Part shown: piece after piece, positions 10,670-21,248 of the stretch
Position numbering within the stretch: the stretch's first letter is position 1
Layout: each line of letters opens with the position of its first letter
Assembly (NCBI RefSeq): GCF_037975245.1
Contig: NC_092572.1
Coordinates: 1,153,501-1,217,500, forward strand
Source: Apostichopus japonicus
Lineage: Eukaryota; Echinodermata; Holothuroidea; Aspidochirotida; Stichopodidae
Reading direction: 5' to 3'
Length of the DNA stretch: 64,000 nucleotides
Notes under the pieces: generated by a model
Told to the model about the DNA's origin: nothing
Seen by the model: the letters and a program-made list of their open reading frames with translations, nothing else
The model's database searches: none
Position numbers and translations under genes: made by a program

Positions 10670-12453
10670 GATCCCGATGATAGTGTTCTGCAATAAAAGT
10701 TGCACATTGAAAAATTATTTTTCTCCGCAGTATGAAAAAAGTGATGGATAAACGAAGTAAAACATGTAGCAGTGTCGTAAATAAGCAGATAGGCCTTAAG
10801 TAGTGTCTGTAACAAATAAACATAAAATATCCGCTAAATTACCTACGAAATTTGCTTGGCTTCTGTTACATTATGGCTCCTATAGTACTAGGCATATAGG
10901 TCCTAAGCCTTTACAGAACTTTGAGTCGCTACTCAATGAGCGCGATTTTCTTAATTATTTATCTTGTCCTTTAGCTGCAGATTGGTGTGCGAACAATATC
11001 GTTATTACTTTATTACACTGCCTAAATCATTGCAATCTTTTCCGCACTGAATTTCTAAGGTGAAAATCTTTGCAAAAAATCCTAGCAGCAATTAAAAAAA
11101 ACTTGTCTCAAAACTCCCCAAATTGTTGTATATTTGGCAAACTATGACTGGTGGCATGTAGGGAATGCCATAAGATATAATTTAGGAGATGTAGGGCCAC
11201 CTTAATTATTGGTATTCTGACATGAACATTTTTTAAAAATGCTTATTGTTAGTAGTCTACCTGCAAAATTATTCTCTACTCTGCATGTGTTGCCTGCGCA
11301 TAAACCAAGCCGTCGTGATATCGACGTTTAATATTGTTTTTAATTGGTTGATATTTAAATATATGGGCACAACATATTTATAAACGCCTTTTAAACTCAT
11401 TACGTACTTCGTAAGCTCAAACCGTTCCCTCTAATAAGTTGTTATTTTAGATTTTAAAGGATTCTTTCGCTGTATGTTTGTAAATGCTCAATGAAGTTCA
11501 AGAAAACTACCCGTACAGAATGCAAGTGCAAATAGCGAACCATTCTACACAGTTAATTCGCATTAGGAACGGTCATTGATAAAAATCTAACTAGGCGACA
11601 GTAAATTTTCGTAAGCGGTGCCTTGTCATTAAAGCAACGTAATTACACCCAAAACTACACTTTTTATTTGGCACCGAATCTCGAAAATTGTGAAAAAGGA
11701 CCGAAACTCCCAGTAGCACCGCTGCATGTACAAAGAGTACACCGATTGCACTCAGTGTATGTAGCGAAAATATGCAGCTTAGCGACACGCTATTCTAATG
11801 AGGCGTAACTCACACATTTTTGCTGACAGGCTGGTCGGTGGGAGATACGGTAGCTTATAAAACATGGTTTCCACAATTTTTTTTTCCACTGGTGACTCCA
11901 AATGACCTTTGACATCCATAAAAAACAATATGCTATCATCATCATCGTCATCGTAGTCGTCGTCGTCTTCGTCGTCTTCGTCGCCTTCGTCGTCTTCGTC
12001 GTGGTCGTCGTCATCATCATCATCACTACCCCCACCATCATCACCATCACCATCATCACCATCACCATCATCATCATCATCAACAATTAATTGTTCGGTA
12101 TTGATAACAAATGTGGTGTTTACTATGTTTGGCAAAATTTAACAAAAATCGTTATGACTGTTCAAATACACTTTATATAAATATATTCTTATAAAAATGT
12201 GCTTAAGAAAAAGGAATTGTATTCAAGCTATTGGAAGATAAAATCACACCGAATACAGATGAGTATGTCAAACGCTGTAGACGTACTACAAAGTAAAATG
12301 AATTATGGTTGATCGTTAACCATTCTTAGTTGTGATTCTATTATAGCACGTCACAGAATAAAGTTTACACTAACCTGATCACTTTCTAATCAGTTCATGT
12401 AATGTATATGCCCTAACTAGCTTAATCGTACACACTATATTTAGCAAACAGTC
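10670..12453. promoter_or_regulatory. Intergenic space between two divergent receptor genes
   Basis: The start codons of the minus-strand signal-peptide exon (10,669) and plus-strand signal-peptide/Ig exon (12,454) face away from each other across 1.78 kb. Both promoters must lie here if the starts are right. Apart from the trinucleotide repeat at 11,936-12,083, no specific regulatory element was recognised. Confidence 0.35.
11936..12083. repeat. Compound (TCA/TCG/TCT)n trinucleotide microsatellite
   Basis: About 150 bp of TCATCG/TCGTCT/TCATCACCA-type triplets. It creates long Asp-rich, Met/Thr-rich and Ile/Val-rich frames on both strands, none of which is likely to be a gene. Confidence 0.9.
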
Positions 12454-12832
12454 ATGGCGCATTCAAAGTTGTTGTCTTATTATTTAGCCTGTCTGTTTTT
12501 GATAATGTGCAAACGTGTAATTGGAGTTTGTTATGACAATTATGGCACCCAGCCATTTCCGACCATCGAGTGCAACGCCTCGCTTAAGGATCCTGTCTGC
12601 CTTACTTGCCCGGTTTATCAAAAATCTGACGTGGAGTGGTACATAGCTAAGAATCGCATTGCTTACGGAAACTTTTATGTTGGTGAAGTTAATGACGTAA
12701 CCGTAAATACATGCCATGAGACAAATGCTTCGCTTAGTTTTAAAAGTTGCGACCAGGAAAGAATATCTTCAGTTCAATGCCAACAGGCAAAGAAAACGTT
12801 GGCAGACTTTACAGTTATATGTAAAATAAAAG
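12454..12832 (+). CDS. Signal peptide + Ig-like domain, first exon of an Ig-receptor kinase gene
   Basis: The ATG at 12,454 opens a frame with a signal peptide (hydrophobic core YYLACLFLIMC, cleavage probably around VIG-VC). An Ig-like domain follows with a tryptophan in VEWYIAKNRI (C-strand) and several cysteines (CLTCP near the B strand, then CHET, KSCDQ, VQCQQ and VICKIK). N-glycosylation sites NAS occur twice. The exon closes at a good donor (AAAAG|GTGAGT) in phase 1; the open frame continues 12 codons into the intron and should not be counted. It is head to head with the minus-strand Ig/NACHT gene, which has a separate signal-peptide exon. Ig-ectodomain tyrosine kinases (FGFR/VEGFR-like) start this way, and kinase exons follow on the same strand. 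Binding partner unknown. Confidence 0.7.
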
Positions 12833-13414
12833 GTGAGTTAATTATATACTTTGTCAGATTGACTTACTAGCTGTATTAGAAAGGTGAAAGGAAAATTTTC
12901 GCAATTTAAGATATAATAAGACTTGAGTTTACACTTTGTATTTAGCTCGATAAATATTAGGATTATTTCCTTCTGCAGACAAAGTTGGAAGTCTAGGAAA
13001 CCCACAAGGAAAATAAATTTACAGTTACAAGCATAATGCAGTTTCCTTCTTTTATAACCTGAAACCCGATGCACACAGAAAAGACAGTTAAATCTGTAAA
13101 TCTTAACGTTTTGTATCAACGTGAAAACTGGATCGTAATATAAATCGGTAGCATGTGCTATTAGGATCATAGTAAGAACTGAGGATATGTGTAATTCCAA
13201 CATATCCTGTTGTTTGGAATAAGATTAAGCGTAAGATTTAAAGCAGTTACTGTAATCTCTGTGTGAATCGGCTACACGTAAACATTGATCTGAAATATTA
13301 TGTGCCTATCGTGTACTGGAAGAGACAATATTTTTAAGTAGCCATACTAGAAAGTATGTGAGTTCGGCGAGGAGTTCTTTACGAGATTTTGTTTTCTTGA
13401 TTACATGTCGTCAG
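12833..13414 (+). other. Intron between Ig1 and Ig2 exons
   Basis: Bounded by GTGAGT and a CAG acceptor, both in phase 1. No other features seen. Confidence 0.55.
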
Positions 13415-13729
13415 AATTTGTGTTTCCAGAAAGAATTATCATCTTAGGAGATAGCGTACACGAGACGAAAGATGGCTATTTAACTGTTCAAAAATCCAGT
13501 GATATAAGTCTCCGCTGCATTATTCAACATGTGTTGCAACCTGTCAAAATAGTGTGGCTTGTCGACGACGAAATTATCTTGGAGGAAGACTTTGCATCTG
13601 ATTCTAATGAGACAACCAATATTTCGCTGTCACTTGATGTTGATGCAAGCAATATCAACAAGTCTATCACCTGTGTGGCATATGGACAGTATATGCGAAA
13701 TATGACTCGGGTGATATTTCTTATTAAAG
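13415..13729 (+). CDS. Second Ig domain exon of the Ig-receptor kinase gene
   Basis: A 315-nt, phase 1-1 exon between acceptor TGTCGTCAG|AA and donor TTAAAG|GTATGG. It encodes a textbook Ig fold: B-strand ISLRCII, C-strand tryptophan in VKIVWLVDD, F-strand KSITCVAYG, and closing G-strand TRVIFLIK. Predicted N-glycosylation sites are NET, NIS, NKS and NMT. Phase symmetry allows it to be spliced directly to the preceding Ig exon. The ATG at 13,405 lies in the intron and is not a start. The final strand parallels ENITVHIQ in the Ig exon of the neighbouring minus-strand gene, so the two ectodomains may be related; that is inference. Confidence 0.75.
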
Positions 13730-13879
13730 GTATGGGAAAATTACAACGTTGTTCAATGGATATCCTAATAAGAAAGTCAATATTTAGTACAGTGAAGACA
13801 TTAAAATTACAAGTATTAATGATAACCAATCAAATAGTTAATAGAACAGCAATTTTTAGTTTTGTTCCTTTAGTGACAG

Positions 13880-13900
13880 ATACAGCGTCTGAAGAAACTG
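13880..13900 (+). pseudogene. Dead duplicate of a candidate 21-nt microexon
   Basis: ATACAGCGTCTGAAGAAACTG preceded by GTTCCTTTAGTGACAG but followed by TT instead of GT. It is a direct repeat of the segment at 14,006-14,026, 126 bp downstream, with matching flanks. Confidence 0.35.
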
Positions 13901-14005
13901 TTAATTTTCCTTTCTATTTAAACTAATAATCAATTTTGGACGTTCAAAAGGGAAACCGCATAATATAATAGAACGATATTTTTATTCTTGTTCTTTAAAT
14001 GACAG

Positions 14006-14026
14006 ATACAGTGTCTGAAGAAACTG
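14006..14026 (+). CDS. Candidate 21-nt microexon (stalk region)
   Basis: A good pyrimidine tract and acceptor (TTGTTCTTTAAATGACAG), 21 nt, then GTAATT. Read in phase 1-1 it adds DTVSEET (plus the last split codon), an acidic linker suited to the stalk between Ig2 and the membrane. Phases agree with Ig2. The upstream copy at 13,880 supports that this block was duplicated. Without transcripts this remains a candidate. Confidence 0.35.
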
Positions 14027-14230
14027 GTAATTTTCTTTCCATTTAAAATTTAAGCTCATTGTTGAGGTGATCAACGATCTTATCAAAATGATATATATCT
14101 ATTTTTAAGTTGTAATAATTCTGAAAACACGGAGAACCAAATGTTCTTCTATTTGTCATGAACATAAATTCAAAGTTTTTAACGTCAAATGGTGCATTCT
14201 AAGATAATGTTTGAAAATAACTTGATACAG

Positions 14231-14278
14231 GTAGCTCGAAAATCAATATTGTGGTAATTATTCCCTTGAATAATTTAG
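14231..14278 (+). CDS. Possible remnant of a transmembrane exon
   Basis: 48 nt between TTGATACAG and G|GTATAG, phase 1-1, encoding a short hydrophobic run (SSKINIVVIIPLNNL). The position, between stalk and kinase, is right for the membrane exon, but 8-9 hydrophobic residues are too few to span a bilayer. It may be a truncated exon or chance. Confidence 0.22.
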
Positions 14279-14790
14279 GTATAGTTACCTGAATCGTTAT
14301 GGGAGGTGCAGATGTACAGTAAGTATGTTAAACAGGATGGGTGCTGCCACTTTTAAGATTGCTCATACAAAAATTCAAATGGTGCCATCTGAAGCACATT
14401 TATACTATAATTCTGGTCTTATAGTCTAAGTTAATACAAATGGAAGGTTTTGCAAATATATAATAATACATTCAATATTTCCCCGCATATTTAGTACATG
14501 GTTTGAATCATTAGGAGAGAACCAAAGACGAAAAAAGAATTGTATAATGAGGGAGGAGGGGGGGGGGGTGTTGGTTACCTTGAGCTCATTGAAGCCGTCT
14601 TCTTTGTAGGTGTTTGTTCGTCAATGGTGCATGCTGATGGTTAAAACTATAAATAAGAATATATAAGCTGCTTTAAACCCAAGGTTTGTCTAGCCGATAC
14701 TTTGTTTGAAGTTGCACATAAAGGGAGAGTAGAGGTGGTTCAGCCAGTGATACAATGAATTAAATATATACTTCTGTCGTTTGGAGGCAG

Positions 14791-14997
14791 AGGACAATAA
14801 CACTCCTGGTTCGTCTTTATGAAGCGATGAGCTGTGGAACCCTCTACGACCATGTAATGAATCATTATCGGAAACGATCTCGTCTTAGTAAAACGATCAG
14901 AAGACAGGTATCGTATTTTCACCGACCTGTTTTGAAGGAATTTCTTAACTTTGCGGTTAATATTGCCCAGGCAATGCAATATCTTGCTTCTCACAAG
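14791..14997 (+). CDS. Tyrosine-kinase exon: hinge, helix D, helix E
   Basis: A 207-nt phase 0-0 exon after TTGGAGGCAG and before CACAAG|GTAAGT. It starts TITLLVRLYEAMSCGTLYDH, matching the beta-5/hinge of receptor tyrosine kinases (LYLV-EYM--G-L-D-L). After a basic insert it continues LKEFLNFAVNIAQAMQYLASHK, matching helix E (-F--QIA-GM-YL----). The frame begins before the first ATG (14,827), so that ATG is internal. Beyond the donor the frame runs YHSLTTGIRLI; this aligns loosely to H-R-D-L-A-A-R-N-V-L with the catalytic HRD lost. It may be a degenerate catalytic loop read through without an intron, or intron sequence. No N-lobe exon (glycine loop, VAVK) was found upstream. Confidence 0.65.
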
Positions 14998-15504
14998 GTA
15001 AGTTATCATTCTTTAACAACTGGTATTCGATTAATAGCGTGCATTCTGAGACACCAAACGTGTTTTATATTTGTTGCCATTTGATGCCATTTGTGCATGT
15101 AATATTAGGTTCCATTGTCTCAGATCAGTTCTTGTGCAACTAATTGTGTACACATTTTATAATATCTTTTAAATGAAATTACATATCACAATACTTATAT
15201 ATTCCAAGTAATGGCAAAAAAAGACGCATGAATGGATCCTTTCAATTCATCCATTTTCTCATAGTTTTGCCATCCAGCACTCTCTTTGAGAAAGGTACTG
15301 ATGACGCCCCAAGGCTCCTGCAAATTATACGATGTTTATCCAAATAACTTATGTATGGAGAGAATTAAACATTTGATGAAAAAGGTAAAGCTATAACATT
15401 TAAACGTAAGTTAATTCAAAGTACTTATAATTCATACTTGACCCACCCTTTTTGTTTTCACTTATTTAAAAAAATATAATTTATTTATAATATATTTATA
15501 TAAA

Positions 15505-15536
<32 letters not shown>

Positions 15537-15691
15537 AATATAGAGTAGGTTGGCGTCTATCTTGGCGCAGAGTGCTCTATGTCCATTGGACAGAGCGTAA
15601 TATATGTTCTCTCAAGAGTTGTCTGAAGATCGCTATAACGCGTGAAACTCCGAGTAACAACTACTAGTGTTCCACTAGTCTCATCTAGTAT

Positions 15692-15751
<60 letters not shown>

Positions 15752-15786
15752 GTATATATAAATTCATATTTCTACTTTGTACACAG
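14998..15786 (+). other. Intron region lacking the expected HRD/DFG exon
   Basis: The kinase catalytic loop and DFG motif should be encoded between the flanking exons, but no HRDLxxRN- or DFG-like frame was seen. It contains a MITE-like element flanked by (TA)n (15,480-15,760). Confidence 0.45.
15541..15695 (-). mobile_element. Small (TA)n-flanked element, copy 1
   Basis: About 155 bp beginning GAGTAGGTTGGCGTCTATCT and ending CATCTAGTATCAAC, sitting inside (TA)n on both sides. The reverse complement recurs at 17,728-17,893 in the same (TA)n setting. No coding capacity. The two copies are in opposite orientation 2.2 kb apart. This copy has lost most of the internal palindrome present in the other. 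Confidence 0.75.
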
Positions 15787-15897
15787 AAAAATCCTCCTAC
15801 GGCATGGATGGCTACAGAGATATTTCTTCTTGACAAGTACTTTCTCAAGAGTGATCTTGGAACTTTTCCGTTTTCTTGTGGGAGGTTTTGACGATTG
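15787..15897 (+). pseudogene. Tyrosine-kinase exon (P+1 loop to helix F), frameshifted
   Basis: After the acceptor TTGTACACAG the frame reads PPTAWMATEIFLLDKYFLKSD, matching the receptor tyrosine kinase P+1 segment (P--WMAPE---D--YT-KSD). At about 15,856-15,858 one base is missing. In the next frame the exon continues WNFSVFLWEVLTIG, the expected V-W-SFGV-LWE--T-G, up to a donor (ATTG|GTAATA). Without the shift the frame hits a stop within about 13 codons. The conserved proline of APE is also replaced (ATE). This is the clearest sign that the kinase is inactivated, or that a sequencing error sits here. Confidence 0.75.
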
Positions 15898-16034
15898 GTA
15901 ATATTTTATAAAGTGAATTACTTTATGATCCATCATTAAAATTATTGCATTACCTGTGAAACTTGAAACATTTCAGACAAGTGCAGTTACTTTCATTACT
16001 TTGCCGCTGACATATGTTTGCATTTTATTCAAAG

Positions 16035-16131
16035 GTAAAATACCGTTTGCCAGTATCTCACAAGAAGGTATCAAAGAGAAGGTTCTTGAGAGTTTTATGT
16101 TGTCAAGACCGGCAATTTGTCCAAATAATAT
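16035..16131 (+). CDS. Tyrosine-kinase C-lobe exon (helix G region)
   Basis: A 97-nt exon between TTTATTCAAAG and AAT-AAT-AT|GTAAGG (phase 1 in, phase 2 out). It encodes KIPFASISQEGIKEKVLESF then MLSRPAICPNN, corresponding to G-TPYP-IS-E-----L--GYRL-RP--CP of receptor tyrosine kinases. The incoming phase 1 matches the donor of the frameshifted exon, and the outgoing phase 2 matches the next exon. Confidence 0.68.
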
Positions 16132-16935
16132 GTAAGGAAAACATCTATGTTATAGTTATGTTCTTTAATCAAGTGCGTTAAGTGGTTACTTTAATTACTA
16201 TTGATGCATGCATAGCGATAATTTCCAAAATGACACAGCTAAAACGATGTACTCTTCCTTAGAATTATGAAACACTTTTCAGCAACTCAAGATTTTTGTG
16301 AAGATTTAGTATTACGTAATACACTATCATTGGTTAGATGACTGTAGTTCTCTGTGCACGACTGTTTCTCACAGGTCCAATTGATATTGATATAATTGAT
16401 ATACAATATTGATTCTTACCTGCCATTATTATAAAATCTTTAAGTATTTTTGAAATCTCACTTAAAGGTTTACTGTAGAGCTAAGAAGGGTAACAAAAAC
16501 AATTATAAGAAAGGATTACACATATAACTCTATGAATACATTCGGGTATTACAGCAGCAGTTTAAGGGAATAATTGGTAATTATTGTTTTGTACCCATTG
16601 CTTCTTTTACTTGACGCTCAGCTCTAAATTTTACTTGTATTTTATGCCAGTTCGTATGTTCGCTTAGCTAAATAATATGACTTAACTTGGACATTTTAAA
16701 TAATATAAGACGCTGGTGGTAAGAATACAAGAAACGAATGGAGATAATTAAAATCAAACAATATGGCTCATTTTATTTTTGTAGGAAATCACATGCCTTA
16801 AGTTTAATTGCTTAAATTCGCATTTAGTGAGCCCGAGGTTAATAATAATTAACAATCATCCCTGACGTTTTGCTGTAATAATTTTTTTAGGTGTCAGTCC
16901 AATCGTGCTAGATTTCATTTCTCAAACATTATCAG
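16132..16935 (+). other. Intron between kinase C-lobe exons
   Basis: AT-rich, with no other features recognised. Confidence 0.5.
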
Positions 16936-17038
16936 GTTTCAAGTTATGGTGTCTTGTTGGCAAAAGGACCACACCCTGCGACCTTCGTGCAGTGATATAT
17001 TGCAATGTATTCGATCAGAATATGAAAAGATGCATGAG
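16936..17038 (+). CDS. Tyrosine-kinase C-lobe exon (helix H/I)
   Basis: A 103-nt exon after TTATCAG and before GAG|GTAGGA (phase 2 in, phase 0 out). It encodes FQVMVSCWQKDHTLRPSCSD followed by ILQCIRSEYEKMHE, a close match to the conserved end of tyrosine kinases (Y--M--CW---P--RP-F--I---L). The CW and RP signature residues are intact. The frame opens before the ATG at 16,946, so this is not a separate small gene. A terminal exon with a stop was not identified. Confidence 0.72.
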
Positions 17039-17660
17039 GTAGGAAAATATATGTATTCAGGGATCTCATTTCACAAATGTGCACGGAAAATTGTTTTAAT
17101 ACTTCCGAGTCTGAAAATATTCAATCATTTTGAAAAGTAACATACCTACTCAAATTGAACAAACTTTGCAGATGTTAAACTAAGAACTATCGTATTTTAA
17201 TTAAACAGTAATTGTGTTGATTTCAAAAAAATATAACAATATATATTTGCCCCATTTTATCAATGTTGAAGTTAGTCACTTCTTCCTTGTAAATGGCGCA
17301 TTGTATAACTTCGGTTTCGTTCAGAAATATCAAGACTGTGATTATTCAGAAATCCCGGAGTGATTCTATGTCGATCATCGAATCAGTGAATGGTGTTTAT
17401 GTATCGACGAAGTCTGAGTTCATCGTTTTTAGTTTCAAATTGCTCGTAAAATTTTCTCGGGTAAAAAAATACCTGGGATTGAAATATTTACCGTTAATAG
17501 GTACCTTCCGGGATAACCAGAGAGAGCAACATAACATACAAATGTTACGAGGCTAATTTTGTTTCAGCAACGTGAAAAACAATATCTTGGTCACTGTTTG
17601 CACAATAAAACCGACACTTTAAGGAACTTTGTAAACGCTACAAGCTTTGCACTGATACTA
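17039..17660 (+). other. Region after the last recognised kinase exon
   Basis: A terminal exon or 3' UTR is expected here. The 87-codon open frame at 17,293-17,556 shows no recognisable motif and I do not call it. Confidence 0.35.
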
Positions 17661-17672
17661 TGATGGTTAATA

Positions 17673-17731
<59 letters not shown>

Positions 17732-17890
17732 ATACTAGATGAGACTAGTGGAACACTAGTAGTTGTAACTCGGAGTTTCACGCTTTGTAGCGATCTTCAG
17801 ACAAGTTGTCTGAAGATCGCTACAAAGCGTGATTCCGCTCTGTCCAATGGACATAGAGCACTCTGCGCCAAGATAGACGCCAACCTACTC

Positions 17891-17970
<80 letters not shown>

Positions 17971-17972
17971 TC
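17660..17972. repeat. (TA)n tracts flanking an inserted small element
   Basis: Two long (TA)n runs (about 17,674-17,727 and 17,893-17,967) bracket the element below. Copy A of the large duplication begins immediately after the second run. Confidence 0.9.
17728..17893 (+). mobile_element. Small (TA)n-flanked element, copy 2, with perfect internal palindrome
   Basis: The reverse complement of the element at 15,541-15,695, about 166 bp. It includes a 53-nt perfect foldback at 17,779-17,831: 26-nt arms beginning CACGCTTTGTAGCGATCTTC with a single-base spacer. Short complementary ends (ACTAGTGG / CCACTAGT type) lie nearby. TA flanks suggest insertion into, or growth of, a TA microsatellite. Confidence 0.75.
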
Positions 17973-20696
17973 AATCGATAAAGGTATCTGAACTATATTA
18001 GACATTGCAGTTTTGGTTTATTAACTGTATCCGTCAACAGTATCATTATATGAAGGTCATAGGTGCAACGACACAACCGGTATTAGTCAAAGTGTGCACA
18101 CAACAGGGGTCGTTTCTTAGTATTACTAAATGATGTCACAATAGAAAATCCCTCTTTGGAATGAAACAGAGAAATAAGAGATTATGTACAGAGCAATTTC
18201 TCAAGTAGCTTAAAAGAATAGTTAAAGTATTTAACTACAATACGAGACAACCTTGCTACTTATACAATTGAATACTCTTAACAATACCAAGTTCTAAGAA
18301 TGAAAGATTTCTTGATATGTTTTCTTAGATTCACTAGGAGAGTTAATTTTCTTAGATTTCTGTAAATAAATGTGTCTAGGACACTTTTTTGAATTGAACT
18401 GAATTTAATGTCTACTTGTTATTATCTACTCGTTTTATAATTGTAATTAGCTTACATCATCATAAGACGTGGCAGGCATACTTAAATGATTGTCTGATTC
18501 CTTACACGTATGACTTAATGGCAAACCGAAAGTGAAACAAGCATTTTATGAAATATCAAAGTTCAAATGAAAAGAGTACTTCAAGTAGCAATTAATCATT
18601 GATACACCAGTTGAAGCAGATAAGACATTATTAAACCTAAACCGATCTAGCATAATCTATCAAATACGGTTTTATGACACACAGTGGTTAGAACTACTAC
18701 CTCACTAAGCAAAGAATATTAATAACCAGAACATTACACTGTGTTTGCAAATTAATATAAGATTATGTGTAACACCAAAACGCCATAACGCCAAAAATGT
18801 AACTAAATTACAGAATTTATCAAAGACAAAAGACATTACCGCTGTAGTTATTTCTAATGTTCACTTTATTTTCAGCAACGACCAATCTGACAAATAATCG
18901 TTGACAATTACGAATTAGTGTGTACAATTTCCATTGCATTTACCACTGAACATATCTCTTTTAACGATTCACTCTAACATTACATTTAAAAGATACTGAG
19001 TAGCTAGGAATTTCAATAACGCCACAACAGCATAATATTTTTATTGATTAAGGTTAGGATGACTTACCAACATTGTTGCGTTCTGTCTGGAACCGACGAT
19101 GAACAAAGATGTTATGTCGTCTTGCAAGCAAACCTTCGTACGTGCAGTTTTCGGTCAATAGTGTTTCCTAGTGCGGCTTATCAATACTTGAACTTTGGAT
19201 TGTAGATTATAAAACCTGGTATAGTGTAGACTTTTTTGCATACATGGCAAACATGTCTGTGATATAGATAATAAAATATGTTTACTTTGTGGGCGAGCTG
19301 TGTTAACAACGATTATAAATAACATCACGAGATATCTATGAAGTAAGGTTTGATTTTTAGGTAACTTATTCGTAGCATAATACATACATATTCCTTACGT
19401 TAGTTTTGGTAGATTTTGGATAAGACTATTCGGTTCCACAGAAGTTCATTGGTTTGACTGTTTATATTGACACCTTTCCGGTTAACACAATTATTACAAT
19501 CATGGAAATCATTATACTTAATATTAAACACATTAATATTCGAATCGGGTTAGAAATCATCAAGATTTTACACCAAGAACGTACTATGTGCAAAATGGAT
19601 AGTATTAGAACATTACCGAACTGAGATAACTGTTATTGTCGTTTGATCCGTTACGTCCACATTGCTAACATGATGAAAACGTTAGCCCAACCACGCTACT
19701 GCATTAAACGTCAATACCTGATTACAATAGCAAATACAGGACCGGATGTCATCACTGAGAAATATTAACATCATATTTATTTACATGGAGGTAACAATTA
19801 ATCAGGTGAAAACATCAAATGCATTTGGATTGTATGTACACTACAATGGTTTGCAATAGATTTACGCCGTCGACCGCCTACCAGATCTTGAAATCTTAAC
19901 GAAGTTAGAGGGTTATAATTGATTGTGTGGTGCAATGTGTTTGGTTCAGAACTATAAAGTTATATTCATGTAGTTGCAAAAAGTACGTTGAGTATGTTTT
20001 CTTTACATTCAAGCTTGAATGAATGCGTTCTTTACTGCTATATAATAACTCAAGGAAGTATACTTTTCTTAGTTTCATGCAAACAACACTTCTTAGAAGC
20101 TGACGTTTCTAAACAAAAGTCAACGCCTTGATGACAACGTATTAGCCACATTATGTGCTCTAGGTCATCTTTCAAGCGACAAATATTATAAGAGGTTTAT
20201 AAAGATGGATCAATACATTTTATGTGTTCTATGTTAGTGCAATTATTGAGAAACCTGTTCTCATATATACACAAGCCATGCTTCCACCACTAATATTTTG
20301 CCTTGGAAAGGGACACTCGATCCTTGTTTATTTGACGATATTTGGTAGCTTATTATTTCGCCAGTAAGAATTCTGCTAAATATGTAAATAGAAGCACACA
20401 AAAGATAGCATGCTCTTAAAAGTAGTATCATACTAAAAGTGAAACAGATTTTACATTTTATGATATATCATACGCAAGTTAAAACGCTCTTCAAATAATG
20501 AAAGTGCAATTGTAATCAGTTCAAGTTGATAACGAAACTATACCATGAGCTCTTTTAATACATTATAGTTTGTCATTCAGCGTTGAGTGTCATGAAATAA
20601 GTTACAATCTATGGTCACGTGGAGAACGTAGATGACAGATATATTCGATGTAGGAAAACCTGTTCCAGAGAGATATTCCAGTAAAATGTTGTTAGA

Positions 20697-21248
20697 AAAA
20701 TATATACAATGTATATCTGGCCTTAGTAAACTAGGCCTACATTACAGCATTCAGCATTATCAATAGATGTAGGTGGCTTCAAAGGGTTCCCAAAAATCGA
20801 GAAATCCAACAAATTCTGGTGGCTTTGCCTCTGGACCCCAGCCCCTCTACCATGGCTTTGATATGAAGTCCATACAAATTTAGTTTATTCCTCCCCCATA
20901 TATGTTTTACTCGCTAAGAGCAAGATCTAATCCCAGATTCATTCGACCAAAAACGCATTTTGCTGCTACTTTTCTTGATTTCCAAAGACCATTAGATTGG
21001 TTCGTAATCAACAATGACGTTGTTCAACTTCTGTACCATATTATTCGAAATTAAATGTTTCATTGATTTAATAGATATCTCCCTAGGAATCTAACTGTAT
21101 TTTAATTTAAAATTTCTCTCTCGGATCCCATATTTTTATTATCTTTCATAACGCTCTTTTCCATCCCAGGAATTAACTTCACTTGATTCGTGTAGCTCGC
21201 GATGCCATTATGGCAACTGTTTATTCAGTTTGTGATTTAGCCGCTGTT
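20697..21248. other. ~550-bp segment present only in copy A
   Basis: In copy B the flanks join directly (GGTTAGATGTAACTTA near 36,677). No clear terminal repeats or target duplication were seen, so it may be an insertion in A or a deletion in B. No coding potential. Confidence 0.55.

Noticed and set aside
11779-12135. Asp-rich 118-codon and Met/Thr-rich frames on the minus strand
   Set aside because: Products of a trinucleotide microsatellite, open in several frames on both strands.
17293-17556. 87-codon frame downstream of the kinase exons
   Set aside because: No motif, and no splice acceptor linking it in phase to the last kinase exon.
17660-18001. Ile-Tyr repeat frames (also at 24,051-24,242, 56,006-56,366 and 62,949-63,393)
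   Set aside because: Direct translation of (TA)n tracts, open on both strands.
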